Source: Bradyrhizobium cajani (lineage in GTDB: Bacteria; Pseudomonadota; Alphaproteobacteria; Rhizobiales; Xanthobacteraceae). From it: a DNA stretch of 64,000 nt. A program made the translations under genes and the position numbers. Shown here piece by piece: positions 51,887 to 61,306 of this stretch. Location: the NCBI RefSeq assembly GCF_009759665.1, contig NZ_WQNE01000001.1, positions 124,001 to 188,000 on the forward strand, read 5' to 3'. The stretch's first letter is position 1. The number at the start of each line of letters is the position of its first letter. The notes beneath the pieces are model-generated. The model was not told the origin of the DNA. It saw only the letters and a list, made by a program, of their open reading frames with translations, and did not search any database.

Positions 51887-53581
51887 TCATTCGAACCAGG
51901 GCCATTCTGCCGGGCCTTTGTGCGTGACGGCACCGCCCGGCGCCTGCCCTACCAGGCGCGCATATTTCGCGAGCGCGCCGGCGCGGTGCCGTGGCGGCTG
52001 CTGCTTCCAATTGCGTTGCCGCACTGTCAGTTCCTGCTCGTCGAGCAGTACGTCCATCCGCCGGTTTACGGCATCTATCCGGATCCTGTCGCCGTCGCGA
52101 ACAAGCGCCAGCGGACCGCCGACAAAAGCTTCCGGAGACACGTAACCGATGCACATCCCGCGGGTTGCACCGGAGAACCGCCCGTCGGTGATCAGGGCCA
52201 CCTTCTCGCCCATACCCTGCCCATAGATCAGCGCGGTGACGCCGAGCATCTCGCGCATGCCGGGACCACCGACAGGCCCTTCATTGCGGATGACGAGAAC
52301 CTCACCCGCCTTGTAGCTGCGGTCGCGAACCGCTTTAACACAAGCCTCTTCGTCTTCGAAAACGCGAGCCACACCTTCGAAGAATTGGCTCTTCAGGCCC
52401 GCGACCTTGATGACCGCACCGTCGGGACAGAGGTTTCCCTTCAACACCGCCACGCCGCCGTCGGGCATGATCGGCGCGCGGGCCGTATAAACGACCTTTC
52501 CATCGGGTGCGTTGGCTGCGCCGTATTCTTCGGCGAGCGTGCGGCCCGTGATGGTGATGCAGCTGCCGTCGATATGACCGCTCTGAATTAGCTCGTGGAT
52601 CACCACAGCGGCGCCGCCGATGTCGTAGACATCCTTTGCCGTGTATTTGCCGCCCGGCCTCAGATTTCCGATCAGTGGCGTCCTGGCAAAAACCTCGCCG
52701 ACGTCATCGATCGTGAACGCGATGCCGGCCTCGTTCGCAATCGCCGGCAGATGCAGCGCGGCATTGGTGGAACCGCCCGTTGCAGCCACGATCGCAGCGC
52801 CGCTCTCCAGGGATTTCCGCGTCACGATGTCACGCGGTAGCGGCCCGCCGCGGTCCAGCATCTCCATGATCAGCCGCCCAGCGCGTCGCGAGATCTGCGC
52901 ACGTTCGGCGTAGACACCGGGCACCATCGAAACGTTGGGAATGGTGAGGCCCATCGCCTCTGACACCATTCCCATCGTGTTCGCAGTGAATTGGCCGGCG
53001 CATGCGCCTATCGTCGGCAGGCAAGCGCGCTCGATCCGCTCGAGCGTGGCGCCATCGATCTCCCCGGTCATGAAGCTACCGACAGCTTCATAGGAATCGA
53101 GCACCGTCAGCGTCCGTCCGTCCACTCGTCCCGGCAGGGAGCTGCCGCCGTAGATGAAAATGGACGGCACGTTGCAACGGACCATCCCCATCATCACGCC
53201 GGGAAGGGTTTTGTCGCATCCGCCATACCCAATCAGCGCATCGTAGGCGAGGCCATGAACGACGGCCTCGATCGAGTCGGCGATCAGCTCACGAGAAAAC
53301 AGGGAAAATTTCATCCCCTCGTGATTCATGCTGATGCCGTCGGAGACGGAGACAGTCGTGAACTCGCGCGGCGTACCGCCGGCCTCCTCGATTCCCGTCT
53401 TGGCCGCGGCGACCTGGAAGTCGTGGGTCATATTACAGGGCGTCTGTTCGCCCTTCATGCTGACGACGCCCACCATCGGCTTGGCAATCGCAGCGTCGTC
53501 GAGCCCCATGGCGCGCATGAACGCGCGGTGCGGGGCCCGGTCGAGGCCGTCTGTCGTGACCCGTGATCGCAACTTCTTCAT
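51887..53581 (-). CDS. Dihydroxyacid dehydratase family protein (IlvD/Edd)
   Basis: A 564-residue protein with the three iron-sulfur cysteines of IlvD/Edd: TPCNMTH near 49, [11 protein letters not shown] near 122, and [12 protein letters not shown] near 194. The C-terminal [13 protein letters not shown] and [11 protein letters not shown] match IlvD and sugar-acid dehydratases. In an ABC-importer operon with a catabolic dioxygenase it is more likely a sugar-acid or hydroxyacid dehydratase than a valine-biosynthesis enzyme; sequence alone cannot decide. Confidence 0.85.
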   Translation of the reverse strand: MKKLRSRVTTDGLDRAPHRAFMRAMGLDDAAIAKPMVGVVSMKGEQTPCNMTHDFQVAAAKTGIEEAGGTPREFTTVSVSDGISMNHEGMKFSLFSRELIADSIEAVVHGLAYDALIGYGGCDKTLPGVMMGMVRCNVPSIFIYGGSSLPGRVDGRTLTVLDSYEAVGSFMTGEIDGATLERIERACLPTIGACAGQFTANTMGMVSEAMGLTIPNVSMVPGVYAERAQISRRAGRLIMEMLDRGGPLPRDIVTRKSLESGAAIVAATGGSTNAALHLPAIANEAGIAFTIDDVGEVFARTPLIGNLRPGGKYTAKDVYDIGGAAVVIHELIQSGHIDGSCITITGRTLAEEYGAANAPDGKVVYTARAPIMPDGGVAVLKGNLCPDGAVIKVAGLKSQFFEGVARVFEDEEACVKAVRDRSYKAGEVLVIRNEGPVGGPGMREMLGVTALIYGQGMGEKVALITDGRFSGATRGMCIGYVSPEAFVGGPLALVRDGDRIRIDAVNRRMDVLLDEQELTVRQRNWKQQPPRHRAGALAKYARLVGQAPGGAVTHKGPAEWPWFE

Positions 53582-53659
53582 GGATGCATCTGCTTCATGC
53601 TGCGCCCCGGATCACCCGGGACGTCGCGATCTCTCCAGTCGGATAATTCGCTCGGTCGC

Positions 53660-54643
53660 CTACTGCAGCGGCGCGACGATGGTCGGATGCTTGAACTGCG
53701 CAACATCCAGCTTCGGTAGCATTCCCGTCTCCGCATAGATGTCCAGCATCTTCTGGATCGCGGGGAAGTTCGGTGCCGCACCTGGATCCCGACCGAAATC
53801 GTTGTCCTTGAGCAGATAAGTCTCGAGCACCGGAATAGGCGCCTTCAGAACTTCATTGACGACCTTCAGGGTCTCTTCGCGGTTTGCCAACGCCTTCTTC
53901 ATGCCTGACGTGATGTCGCTGACATAGGCCTTGACCAGCTCCGGATTCTTGTCGACGAAATCGGCACGGCAAGCCTCCAGGATGTGCACGATGTTCGGCA
54001 TGGCCTGCGACAGCGAGAACAGCTTTCGGGTGCCGCCCTTCGCTTCCGCGCGCGCGGCAAACGGCTGGTTCATGTTGACGGCATCAACGCGGCCCTGCCG
54101 CAACGCATCTTCGGAGACGGCAAAGCCGACCTCCACCAGCTTGATATCCTTGGCCGGATCGACGCCGTTCTGCTTCAGGAGCAGGTTGAATGGGCCCTGC
54201 GTGCCGCCGCCGATCACGGAAATGCCGACCGTCTTGCCCTTGAGATCGGCAATCGTCCTGACCGGCGAGTCATCCATGACCGCCCAATAGACCGAGAAGC
54301 CGCCGGGCTTCTCGAAGACGTGTTGCGCCACGATGTAGGCCTTGAGATTGCCGCCGACCACGCCGTTGGCAAGCGACAGCGGCGCTTGCGTCGCGCAATC
54401 CAGTGCGCCGGCCGCGAGTGCCTGCGTCATCGGCGCGGTGCCCTGAAACTGGGTCCATTCGATGTTGTAGGTCTTGCCGATATTGGGAAATTCGGCCGGG
54501 CGGCGCATCATCCAGTACTTGGATTCCTCGGCCGGGATCGTCCAGCCGACGCGGATCGCCTGTTGAGCCCATGACGGACTCGAGCCCACTATCGCGGCCA
54601 CAGCCGCCCCCAATGCCAGGATCCTCCTCGAAACGGTTCGCAT
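53660..54643 (-). CDS. ABC transporter substrate-binding protein (NitT/TauT/SsuA type)
   Basis: A 327-residue periplasmic binding protein with signal peptide (RTVSRRILALGAAVAAIVGS, cut after SWAQ). The mature part IRVGWTIPAEESKYWMMRRP and GQGTAPMTQALAAGALDCAT-like stretch (FQGTAPMTQALAAGALDCAT) are typical of TauA/SsuA. The ATG at 54643 follows GGAGTGGGCACG. First gene of the importer-dehydratase-dioxygenase operon. The ligand is unknown; the family binds taurine, nitrate, sulfonates and aromatic acids. Confidence 0.9.
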   Translation of the reverse strand: MRTVSRRILALGAAVAAIVGSSPSWAQQAIRVGWTIPAEESKYWMMRRPAEFPNIGKTYNIEWTQFQGTAPMTQALAAGALDCATQAPLSLANGVVGGNLKAYIVAQHVFEKPGGFSVYWAVMDDSPVRTIADLKGKTVGISVIGGGTQGPFNLLLKQNGVDPAKDIKLVEVGFAVSEDALRQGRVDAVNMNQPFAARAEAKGGTRKLFSLSQAMPNIVHILEACRADFVDKNPELVKAYVSDITSGMKKALANREETLKVVNEVLKAPIPVLETYLLKDNDFGRDPGAAPNFPAIQKMLDIYAETGMLPKLDVAQFKHPTIVAPLQ

Positions 54644-54700
54644 CGTGCCCACTCCGTTGCTCCGGCGCCGAACGGCGCCACCCAACCCGACCGACCCAAA

Positions 54701-54718
54701 TGTTTCATGGTTCAAACA
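54701..54718. promoter_or_regulatory. Candidate operator, TGTTT-N8-AAACA
   Basis: TGTTT at 54701-54705 and AAACA at 54714-54718 form an inverted repeat in the 166-bp divergent gap between the importer operon and the beta-hydroxyacid dehydrogenase. Its right half TTCAAACAAT resembles sites A-F, so it may be a degenerate seventh copy of the MarR-type site or an independent operator. Confidence 0.35.
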
Positions 54719-54809
54719 ATCAGGCAAGCCATGCGGGCCGGACGGTTTCGCCGTCAAATCTGCCATGTATGGTAAGGACGCGTTGCGTTGCGACAGAAGG
54801 AGGCAACCT

Positions 54810-55718
54810 ATGGCTGATGCGAGCAAGATGAACCCGCAAGACGTCGAGAAGCTGGGCTATCTCGGCCTTGGACTGATGGGGACGCCGATGACTAGGCGCC
54901 TGCTCAAGGTCGGGCATCAGGTCAGCGTCTGGAATCGCTCGGAGGGCAAGGTCGCCCCGCTCGTCGAGGCCGGCGCCAAGCATGCAGCTTCACCTCGTGA
55001 CTTATTGGCCCATTCGGACATCGTCTTCATGTGCGTGACGGATGCGGCGGCCGTGGAAGAGGTGATTTTCGGAGCTGAAGGTCTTGCAGCTGCTCCAGGC
55101 GCAGGCAAGCTCGTGGTCGACTTCTCATCGATCCACCCCGACGCCGCGCGCGACCTTGCAACACGACTGAAAGCCGCGAACAGCGCGGGCTGGATCGATG
55201 CGCCTGTGTCCGGAGGCACCAAGGGCGCCGAGGAAGGCACGCTCGCCATCATGGCGGGCGGAGAAGCCGGCGACATCGAGAGGGTGCGGCCCTATGTTCT
55301 GGCCATGGCACGGAGACTCACCCACATGGGTCCTATCGGGGCCGGACAAACCACAAAGCTCTGCAATCAGGTGATCGTCGGATGCGCGATGGCCGTTCTT
55401 GCGGAAGCGACGCGCCTTGCCGCGAACGCCGGAATTGACGCCAGTCGATTACCCGAAGCGCTCGCAGGCGGCTTCGCCGATTCCATTCCGCTTCAACTCT
55501 TCGTGCCACGGATGGTGCAGGCCATTCACACGCCGCCGCTCGGTCACATCGCCACGATGCTCAAGGATCTCGACACAGTTGCCGATGTCGCCCGGGCGAC
55601 GTCGACGCCCGTCCCGATGGCGACGCTTGCGGGACAGATTTTCAGGCTGGCCAAGGCCGCGCGAGGCGCAGATGCAGACGCATTGGAGATATACAAGCTC
55701 TCTGCGGCAGAGCGTTGA
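54810..55718 (+). CDS. NAD(P)-dependent oxidoreductase, beta-hydroxyacid dehydrogenase (3-hydroxyisobutyrate/tartronate semialdehyde) family
   Basis: A 302-residue protein: Rossmann GYLGLGLMGTPM, substrate loop DAPVSGGTKGAEEG, catalytic lysine in GAGQTTKLCNQ. The family reduces or oxidises 3-hydroxy acids (3-hydroxyisobutyrate, tartronate semialdehyde, D-glycerate). The ATG at 54810 follows AAGGAGGCAACCT, a near-perfect ribosome site; the upstream frame is open but not protein-like. Divergent from the importer operon, sharing the 166-bp gap. Confidence 0.9.
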   Translation: MADASKMNPQDVEKLGYLGLGLMGTPMTRRLLKVGHQVSVWNRSEGKVAPLVEAGAKHAASPRDLLAHSDIVFMCVTDAAAVEEVIFGAEGLAAAPGAGKLVVDFSSIHPDAARDLATRLKAANSAGWIDAPVSGGTKGAEEGTLAIMAGGEAGDIERVRPYVLAMARRLTHMGPIGAGQTTKLCNQVIVGCAMAVLAEATRLAANAGIDASRLPEALAGGFADSIPLQLFVPRMVQAIHTPPLGHIATMLKDLDTVADVARATSTPVPMATLAGQIFRLAKAARGADADALEIYKLSAAER

Positions 55719-55742
55719 GCCGTCGGACGCGACCTTAGCGCG

Positions 55743-56306
55743 TTACGGCGACTTCTTGCCCTCGTCGTCGGTCAGAAACCGGCCGAACGTCCCACGCGCG
55801 AAGAGCAGCGGCTCCTTTGCACTGTAAGTGTAGGCCTCGACCGCACCAAGAAAGATCACGTGGTCGCCGCCGTAGTAGCGATTGACCGAGCGGCATTGAA
55901 AATTGGCGACGCTCTCGGCGAGCACCGGCGCATTGCCAAGGCCTGGTGTCCAGTCCACACCGCTGAACTTGTCGTCGGACGACTTGGCGAATTTATTCGC
56001 GAGTGCCTGCTGCGATGCGCCAAGCACATTGACCGTAAAGTGGCTGGCATTCTGAAACACGGTCAGGCTGGAGGAATAAACGACGAGGCTCCACAGAACC
56101 AGCGGAGGATTCAATGAGACCGAGGCAAAGGAATTGCAGGTCAGTCCATAGGGCTTTCCGTCAGGAGCCGCGGCCGTGATGATCGTCACTCCCGTGGCAT
56201 AGGTGCCGAGCGCGTTGCGAAAATCGCGAGGGTCGATCGGTGAGTTGTCGCTCGCGAACTCATTGGCTGGATCAGGAACGGCCGGCTGCTTCGGCAGGTC
56301 ATTCAT
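55743..56306 (-). CDS. Flavin reductase family protein (monooxygenase reductase component)
   Basis: A 187-residue FMN/FAD reductase: RDFRNALGTYATGVTIITAA, GLTCNSFASVSLNPPLVLWS and the C-terminal HVIFLGAVEAY are typical of the HpaC/RutF-like domain. It supplies reduced flavin to the upstream oxygenase, whose stop is 10 bp before this start. It is the last gene of the operon that starts with the CoA-transferase. Confidence 0.88.
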   Translation of the reverse strand: MNDLPKQPAVPDPANEFASDNSPIDPRDFRNALGTYATGVTIITAAAPDGKPYGLTCNSFASVSLNPPLVLWSLVVYSSSLTVFQNASHFTVNVLGASQQALANKFAKSSDDKFSGVDWTPGLGNAPVLAESVANFQCRSVNRYYGGDHVIFLGAVEAYTYSAKEPLLFARGTFGRFLTDDEGKKSP

Positions 56307-56315
56307 CGGCCGGCC

Positions 56316-57545
56316 TCACAGGGTGAGATTTTCGGACGGCAGGCCCAATGCCACGCGTCCATAATTGGTTCCCGACGCATCGAAATTGAACGCGAGATGG
56401 GAATTGATTGCGTGCGCATCGCGGAACTGGCGCTGCAACACCCCCGTTGTGAACAAACCGCGCGCTCCGCTCGCCGCAAACAGCATCGAGACTGCTTCCG
56501 TGCATAAGTTCACTGAGAAAGCACCGTCGCGCCGATATCTGGTCTTGGTCGCCATATCGGGAATATGACCGCGTCGCGCATCCTCCATGGCCACGAGACA
56601 CGCCGAGCGCATGACCAGGCGCGCGGCATCGATCTTCGCCGATGCTTCGGCGATCTTGATCTGGGTGCTTTGGAAGTCACTCAGCTTGGCACGGTTGTAG
56701 GTCGAGATGCGATGACGCGCGACTTCCGCATAATCGTCGAGGCACGCCTGCGCGTTACCGAGCGCGACGCCAGACAGGACGTAGGGAAACAGCGAGAACA
56801 CGGGTAACGCGTACAGCGGATTGGGATTGATCCTGCTCCCCGGGGTCTTGTCTCCAGCAAGCTCACCCACGGCGATCGTCATGTGGTCGGGCGCGAAGGC
56901 GTCCCTGACTTCAACATCGCAAGACCCCGTACCGCGTAGTCCCGCAACATTCCAGGTATCGAGCACTCTGTAGTCGCCCTTCGGAAGCAGGAATATCCGA
57001 TATTCGATGCCGTCCGCCTCATCCTCAGAGTAGACAACGCTTGCGAGCATGTTCCATTCGCAGGAGGCAACGCCCGAGGAAAACGGCCAGCTGCCGTGCA
57101 GCCGGTATCCGCCCTCGACTCTCGTGGCGCGTCCGGCGGGGAAAATGAACGAGGATGCAATCAGTGCGTCCGGATCACGGCCCCAGACCAGATCCTGCGC
57201 CTTTTGCTCGAACATGCCGAGCATCCAGTGATGGCTCGCCAGATTGGCGAGATTCCAGGCGACCGATGCATCCGCCTGTCCAAGCAGATCCGCGCAATCG
57301 ATCAGGGCGACATAATCGAGTTCGGCGCCGCCGACGCGCTTGGGCTGGAGCATCCGGAACAGGCCGGCATCGTGCAGATCTCGCTCGGTCTCCGGCGGCA
57401 AGTGCCGCAGCTCTTCCGTCCGCGCCGCCCGCTCCCGCAGTTGCGGCAGCAGCGCTCGAGCCCTTGCGATCATCGTCGCGTACGCGTGTTCACCGGAGTC
57501 CGGCCACGCGGGCTGCCCTATGCTCGGCTTTTGACCAGGCGCCAT
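56316..57545 (-). CDS. Flavin-dependent monooxygenase, acyl-CoA-dehydrogenase fold (HsaA/HpaB-like oxygenase component)
   Basis: A 409-residue protein with the acyl-CoA-dehydrogenase fold; HLPPETERDLHDAGLFRMLQ, HGSWPFSSGVASCEWNML and VAGLRGTGSCDVEV are shared with HsaA and related oxygenases of two-component systems. The C-terminal NFDASGTNYG resembles HsaA-type C-termini. It works with the flavin reductase gene next to it. The substrate is probably an aromatic ring; not determinable. Confidence 0.87.
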   Translation of the reverse strand: MAPGQKPSIGQPAWPDSGEHAYATMIARARALLPQLRERAARTEELRHLPPETERDLHDAGLFRMLQPKRVGGAELDYVALIDCADLLGQADASVAWNLANLASHHWMLGMFEQKAQDLVWGRDPDALIASSFIFPAGRATRVEGGYRLHGSWPFSSGVASCEWNMLASVVYSEDEADGIEYRIFLLPKGDYRVLDTWNVAGLRGTGSCDVEVRDAFAPDHMTIAVGELAGDKTPGSRINPNPLYALPVFSLFPYVLSGVALGNAQACLDDYAEVARHRISTYNRAKLSDFQSTQIKIAEASAKIDAARLVMRSACLVAMEDARRGHIPDMATKTRYRRDGAFSVNLCTEAVSMLFAASGARGLFTTGVLQRQFRDAHAINSHLAFNFDASGTNYGRVALGLPSENLTL

Positions 57546-57609
57546 CGATGTTCCTCGCTTTGATACAGTTATGCGGCGGGAACCTCGCTAAATCAAGCTG
57601 AAGGCAATG

Positions 57610-58266
57610 TTAGCTAGCTGCGGTCGTCTTGTACCCCGGCTGCTCGAAGGGGTGCGACGTCGCAAAGGCCGGCATTGCGAAACACTGATCCGCCAGGCCC
57701 GCAACCCTGGGAAACGGCGTCAAGTCGAGCTTCAGAAAACGTGCACCTACGATCTGGCCGGCAAGGCAGATGTCCGCGAGGCCCACCTGTTGACCCAGTG
57801 CGAATGGCGCCGGCGGCCGCCGGTCCAATAATCTCTCATAGGTGGCCAGTCCTTCGATGGTCCAATGCCCCGCCCAATCCTCGACGGACTTGGCGTTGGC
57901 GCCGAGCATCCTGATCAGATGATTGCGGACACGTGGTGTTACCAATGGATGCGCATCCGCGACGGTAACCAGAGCCAGAGATCGTGCATAGGCACGATCG
58001 GCAGGATCAGATGGCAGCAACCTCGGTTCCGCTTTGAGGTCATCGAGGTATTCAATGATGGCCAAAGACTGAAATAGCCGGTGCTCGCCATGTACCAGCG
58101 TCGGGACGACGCGCTCGGCGTTGACAGCGTCGTAATCCGAACAGAACTGGTCTCCGGACAGGATATCGACAGGGATTTCCTGGAATGGCAACTCCTTAAG
58201 CTTCAGTGCTACGCGCACGCGAAACGAGGCAATCGATCGCCAGAAGCCGTAGAGCCGAAGGGTCAT
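57610..58266 (-). CDS. Maleylacetoacetate isomerase-like glutathione S-transferase
   Basis: A 218-residue GST. RLYGFWRSIASFRVRVALKL resembles the N-terminal active-site stretch of zeta-class GST/MaiA; ADICLAGQIVGARFLKLDL matches the C-terminal domain of MaiA. Zeta GSTs isomerise maleylacetoacetate or maleylpyruvate from gentisate/homogentisate cleavage. The ATG at 58266 has AGGAGG six bases upstream; an in-frame ATG 18 bp further up is not used. It suggests the operon produces a maleyl-type ring-cleavage product. Confidence 0.85.
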   Translation of the reverse strand: MTLRLYGFWRSIASFRVRVALKLKELPFQEIPVDILSGDQFCSDYDAVNAERVVPTLVHGEHRLFQSLAIIEYLDDLKAEPRLLPSDPADRAYARSLALVTVADAHPLVTPRVRNHLIRMLGANAKSVEDWAGHWTIEGLATYERLLDRRPPAPFALGQQVGLADICLAGQIVGARFLKLDLTPFPRVAGLADQCFAMPAFATSHPFEQPGYKTTAAS

Positions 58267-58333
58267 CGTCAACCTCCTAACCAAGAGATAGTCGATCCGC
58301 TTGGAGCGAGCAGGTCTTAAGCATCATTTCGGT

Positions 58334-59602
58334 TCAAAGCGACGCCAAAGGCTTGCTCGATCCAAAGACGCCTCTTCGCGCGAGCTCTGCAATGCGGCGA
58401 TCGTCGTAACCGAGAGTATCACGCAAGACACGATCCGTATGCTCGCCCAGCAGCGGAGCGGCCACGGGATCCATCGCCGGCGTCACGCTCATGCTGATCG
58501 GTGGCTCGATGTTGGGAACCCATTCCGCCGTGGGATGCGGAATCTGATGCAAACGATGGCGCTCCCGGACCTCAGGCGCATTGAAACCTTCCTCGACCGT
58601 GCGCAGATAGCCCACCGGGATATTGGCGAGTTTCATCTTCGCCATCCAGTTCTCAAGGCTGTCGTTTGCAAACACCTCCGCGATGGCTGCCCGCAACAGC
58701 TCCTTGTTCGCGGAACGCGCCTTGCGCGTGGCGAACTGCGGATCTGTGATGAGATCCGGCCGGTTCAACACTTCGACAACCAGCCGTTTGTAGAGCCGGT
58801 CGTTGGCGCACGCCATGTAGAGTGGTCCATCGGACGCCTCGTAGACACCGACGGTAGGAGACCCGCTCGGCGAATTTCCGAATCGGCCAGGGTTTTGACC
58901 ATTGATGAGATAGGCCATGCCGTAAAAGCCGGTCATCGCCATCGCGATATCGAACAGGGCAACTTCGACGTGTTGGCCGCGGCCCAGCCGATCTCGTGCC
59001 AGCAGGGCCAGAAGGATGGCGTTACAGGCCGTCATCCCCGTCGCAATGTCCACGATAGGTGGGCCCGTCCGGACTGGAGGGCCGTCGGAAAATCCGTTAA
59101 GCGACATGAAGCCGCTTTCCGCCTGCGTGATCGGGTCAAAACCGGGACGTGAAGCGAACGGTCCGGTACGTCCGTACGCGGAGATCGAGCAATAGATCAG
59201 CCGCGGATTGAGCGGCGCGACCGCCTCGTAGTTAAGGCCGAATTTCTTCATGACCCCGCTGGAGAAGTTCTCGACGACCACATCCGCCCTGCGGATTAGA
59301 TCCAGCGCAATCTCGCGGGCCTCCGGCACGGCGAGATCAAGCGCAATCCCGCACTTGTTGCGGTTCAGGCTGAGATATGCCGCGCTCTCGCCTCCGATCT
59401 CGGCATGTTCATAGGCGCGCGTGTCGTCGCCCCCGTCGGGATTCTCGATCTTGATGACGCGCGCGCCGAAGTCGGCGAGCGTCTGCGTGCAGGCTGGGCC
59501 GGCGACCACGCGCGTGAAGTCGACGACCAGAAGACCATCAAGCGCGGTTGGCCCGACCTCGGCCCGCGGCGGACGCTGCGGCAGTTGCGGCTTGGTGGAC
59601 AT
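58334..59602 (-). CDS. CaiB/BaiF family CoA-transferase
   Basis: A 422-residue class III CoA-transferase: GLLVVDFTRVVAGPACTQTL, RVIKIENPDGGDDTRAY, and the IVDIATGMTACNAILLALLA stretch near the catalytic aspartate. It moves CoA from one acid to another without ATP. The ATG at 59602 follows GGGAGAGCTG; the upstream frame is non-coding. First gene of CaiB-GST-oxygenase-reductase; likely activates the aromatic acid or its product. Confidence 0.88.
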   Translation of the reverse strand: MSTKPQLPQRPPRAEVGPTALDGLLVVDFTRVVAGPACTQTLADFGARVIKIENPDGGDDTRAYEHAEIGGESAAYLSLNRNKCGIALDLAVPEAREIALDLIRRADVVVENFSSGVMKKFGLNYEAVAPLNPRLIYCSISAYGRTGPFASRPGFDPITQAESGFMSLNGFSDGPPVRTGPPIVDIATGMTACNAILLALLARDRLGRGQHVEVALFDIAMAMTGFYGMAYLINGQNPGRFGNSPSGSPTVGVYEASDGPLYMACANDRLYKRLVVEVLNRPDLITDPQFATRKARSANKELLRAAIAEVFANDSLENWMAKMKLANIPVGYLRTVEEGFNAPEVRERHRLHQIPHPTAEWVPNIEPPISMSVTPAMDPVAAPLLGEHTDRVLRDTLGYDDRRIAELARRGVFGSSKPLASL

Positions 59603-59717
59603 CGACAGCTCTCCCTTACATCGGCTTATGATCGCCGAATTTCCTGCAAGAGCAGACTTAAAGCCCGCCGACGCCGACTTCGCAAGTGCCTCACTCGCAA
59701 CGCCTGAAAAAGCAAAA

Positions 59718-59747
59718 GGGCCCGGCAGCCATTGAGCTACCGGGCCC
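59718..59747 (-). terminator. Intrinsic terminator of the GNAT gene (minus strand)
   Basis: Inverted GGGCCCGG/CCGGGCCC arms, 8 bp, extended by AGC/GCT past one mismatch, loop of about 6 bases; on the minus strand it is followed by TTTTGCTTTTT. It sits 88 bp beyond the GNAT stop (59835) and isolates the phage-like segment from the CoA-transferase operon. Confidence 0.75.
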
Positions 59748-59834
59748 TCAGACATTCTGGGTACAAAATACCGCGCCACGTCGCGCGGGCTACGTTACAA
59801 AGCCACGTTCCGCATCACGGGAAACCCGTACCAT

Positions 59835-60263
59835 TTAGCGAAGCCACTTTCGCCAGTAAAGCGTGTGCGACCAGGCCCAGGGCAGCTCTGGCTCGTAGAG
59901 CCGATAGCCCGCCCTGATGAAATTGTTGGCTGATACCGGGTTGTCCGTCGTGTCCGACACAATGCTGTCCCATCCGCTGCGCCGCCCCCTCGCCTCAATC
60001 GCGCGCATCAGCTTGAACTGAAGTCCTCGCCCCCAATGCCGTTGCAGAACCCCGACCCTGGAAAAGTAGCCGCTGTTTCGCGCATATGTCGACGGCACAA
60101 CGCCGGCAAACGCGACAGCCTCGTCGTTGCAATAGGCAAGCCACCATGCACCAAGCTCGAACTGCGGCACCGCCGCAGCATCGAAGAAGGTCAGCTGATG
60201 CAGATCAGCCAAGGTCTCAGCAATGTCGTCATCCAACGCATCAACGCAACGAATTCTGTACAT
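59835..60263 (-). CDS. GNAT family N-acetyltransferase
   Basis: A 142-residue acetyltransferase: YFSRVGVLQRHWGRGLQFKL contains the acetyl-CoA binding loop (Q-x-x-G-x-G-like RHWGRGLQ), and DTTDNPVSANNFIRAGYRLY is the C-terminal GNAT motif. The target is unknown. It belongs to the phage-type segment by position; such single GNAT genes often accompany Bradyrhizobium prophage structural genes. Confidence 0.82.
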   Translation of the reverse strand: MYRIRCVDALDDDIAETLADLHQLTFFDAAAVPQFELGAWWLAYCNDEAVAFAGVVPSTYARNSGYFSRVGVLQRHWGRGLQFKLMRAIEARGRRSGWDSIVSDTTDNPVSANNFIRAGYRLYEPELPWAWSHTLYWRKWLR

Positions 60264-60323
60264 GGGATGGCCTATTTCGGGATGGCTTTTCGCGCGAACG
60301 AGCGGCTCGATCGCCGCTCGCGT

Positions 60324-60623
60324 TCACTTGCCCAACATGACCTTGACACCAAGCCAGACTGCGCCAACCAGACCGGTGACAATTACGGTGATCACGGCCT
60401 TGAACGTGTAGCTCTGCGCCTGTTCAACGCTCTTCCGCCACCGCCGCAGGTGCTGGAAATCCGCCCTGACCTCTTTCCGGTCATCATCTTCGATTCCAAA
60501 GGAAGCCAGCACCGAAGCCACCGCCTTCAACACGATCGCATCGATGCTCTCCTGATGAAGCCTGTGCTGCTCGGCCAGTGTTTCGGCGACAATCGCCCTG
60601 ATTTCGTCGTCTGGCATCTTCAC
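60324..60623 (-). CDS. Prophage-associated protein, helical with C-terminal membrane segment
   Basis: A 99-residue protein: acidic helical N-terminal half and a C-terminal membrane helix (TFKAVITVIVTGLVGAVWLG) ending in a basic tail. The layout resembles small phage proteins located near the holin/terminase area; no named family recognised. Its start overlaps the stop of the terminase chimera (ATGA). Confidence 0.6.
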   Translation of the reverse strand: MKMPDDEIRAIVAETLAEQHRLHQESIDAIVLKAVASVLASFGIEDDDRKEVRADFQHLRRWRKSVEQAQSYTFKAVITVIVTGLVGAVWLGVKVMLGK

Positions 60624-61288
60624 CGCCTGATTATCCTCGCAACATTCTCGAAACCGCGCTTGGCAAAGTAGAAGGAGACCACGAGATTAGCTGTGATCGC
60701 CGCAAATCCTGCCAGAGCATCCGTGGTGCCGAAGCCGAGGATCTTGTCGCGCCAGTTCGCCTTCACGACGACGGCACCGTCGGGTTGGCGCCCTCGCAGA
60801 AAATCGTCGATCGCATCACTCTTGCGGCGCGGATTCCAACTTGCCCAGAGCTCGGAGTCCTTGGCGCGGATCGTCGGCCGCAGCAGCGCGAGGCTGCGCG
60901 CGCTCAACGATTGCGCCTCGTCGATCCAGGCGATGCGAAATCCCTCCAATGACTTGATCGAGTCGGCCGTGTGGTCCTGAAGCCCGCGGAAGATGATGAG
61001 CCCGTCCCCGGGCGTCTCGATCTTGTCGCTGAAGAGCTTGAAGCCATGGCCGAGCCCGAGACCAGCAATCTTCCCTTCGATCAAGCGCTTCGACGATTGC
61101 GCCAGCGTGCGCTGTGCCTCGCGAATGCAGACCGCGAGCGTGCCCCGCTCGGCCTGGCAGGTCTCGACCAGAAGCTCGCCGAAGAAATGCGATTTTCCCG
61201 AGCCGCGCCCCCCATAAACGCCCTTGTAACGCGCGGGTTGCAGCAGCGGCTCGAAGATCTTGGCCGTCGGAATTTTCAGAATGGACAA
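60620..61288 (-). pseudogene. Truncated phage terminase large subunit fused in frame to a small membrane-protein tail
   Basis: A 222-residue protein whose first about 180 residues are the ATPase part of a PBSX-type terminase: YKGVYGGRGSGKSHFF (Walker A), FRIAWIDEAQSLS (Walker B with acid), WASWNPRRKSDAIDDFL. After NWRD the nuclease half is missing; the next residues ILGFGTTDALAGFAAITANL and VSFYFAKRGFENVARIIRR are a different, membrane-type protein. Terminases are usually about 430 residues or more, so a deletion has joined two phage genes. DNA packaging is unlikely. Confidence 0.7.
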
Positions 61289-61306
61289 TGGCTACGCTCG
61301 CTCGCC

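Noticed and set aside
59718..59747. tRNA-like GTAGCTCAATGG in the complement of the hairpin near 59.7 kb.
   Set aside because: The surrounding sequence does not fold into a tRNA cloverleaf; it is the loop and arm of an intrinsic terminator with a T-tract.
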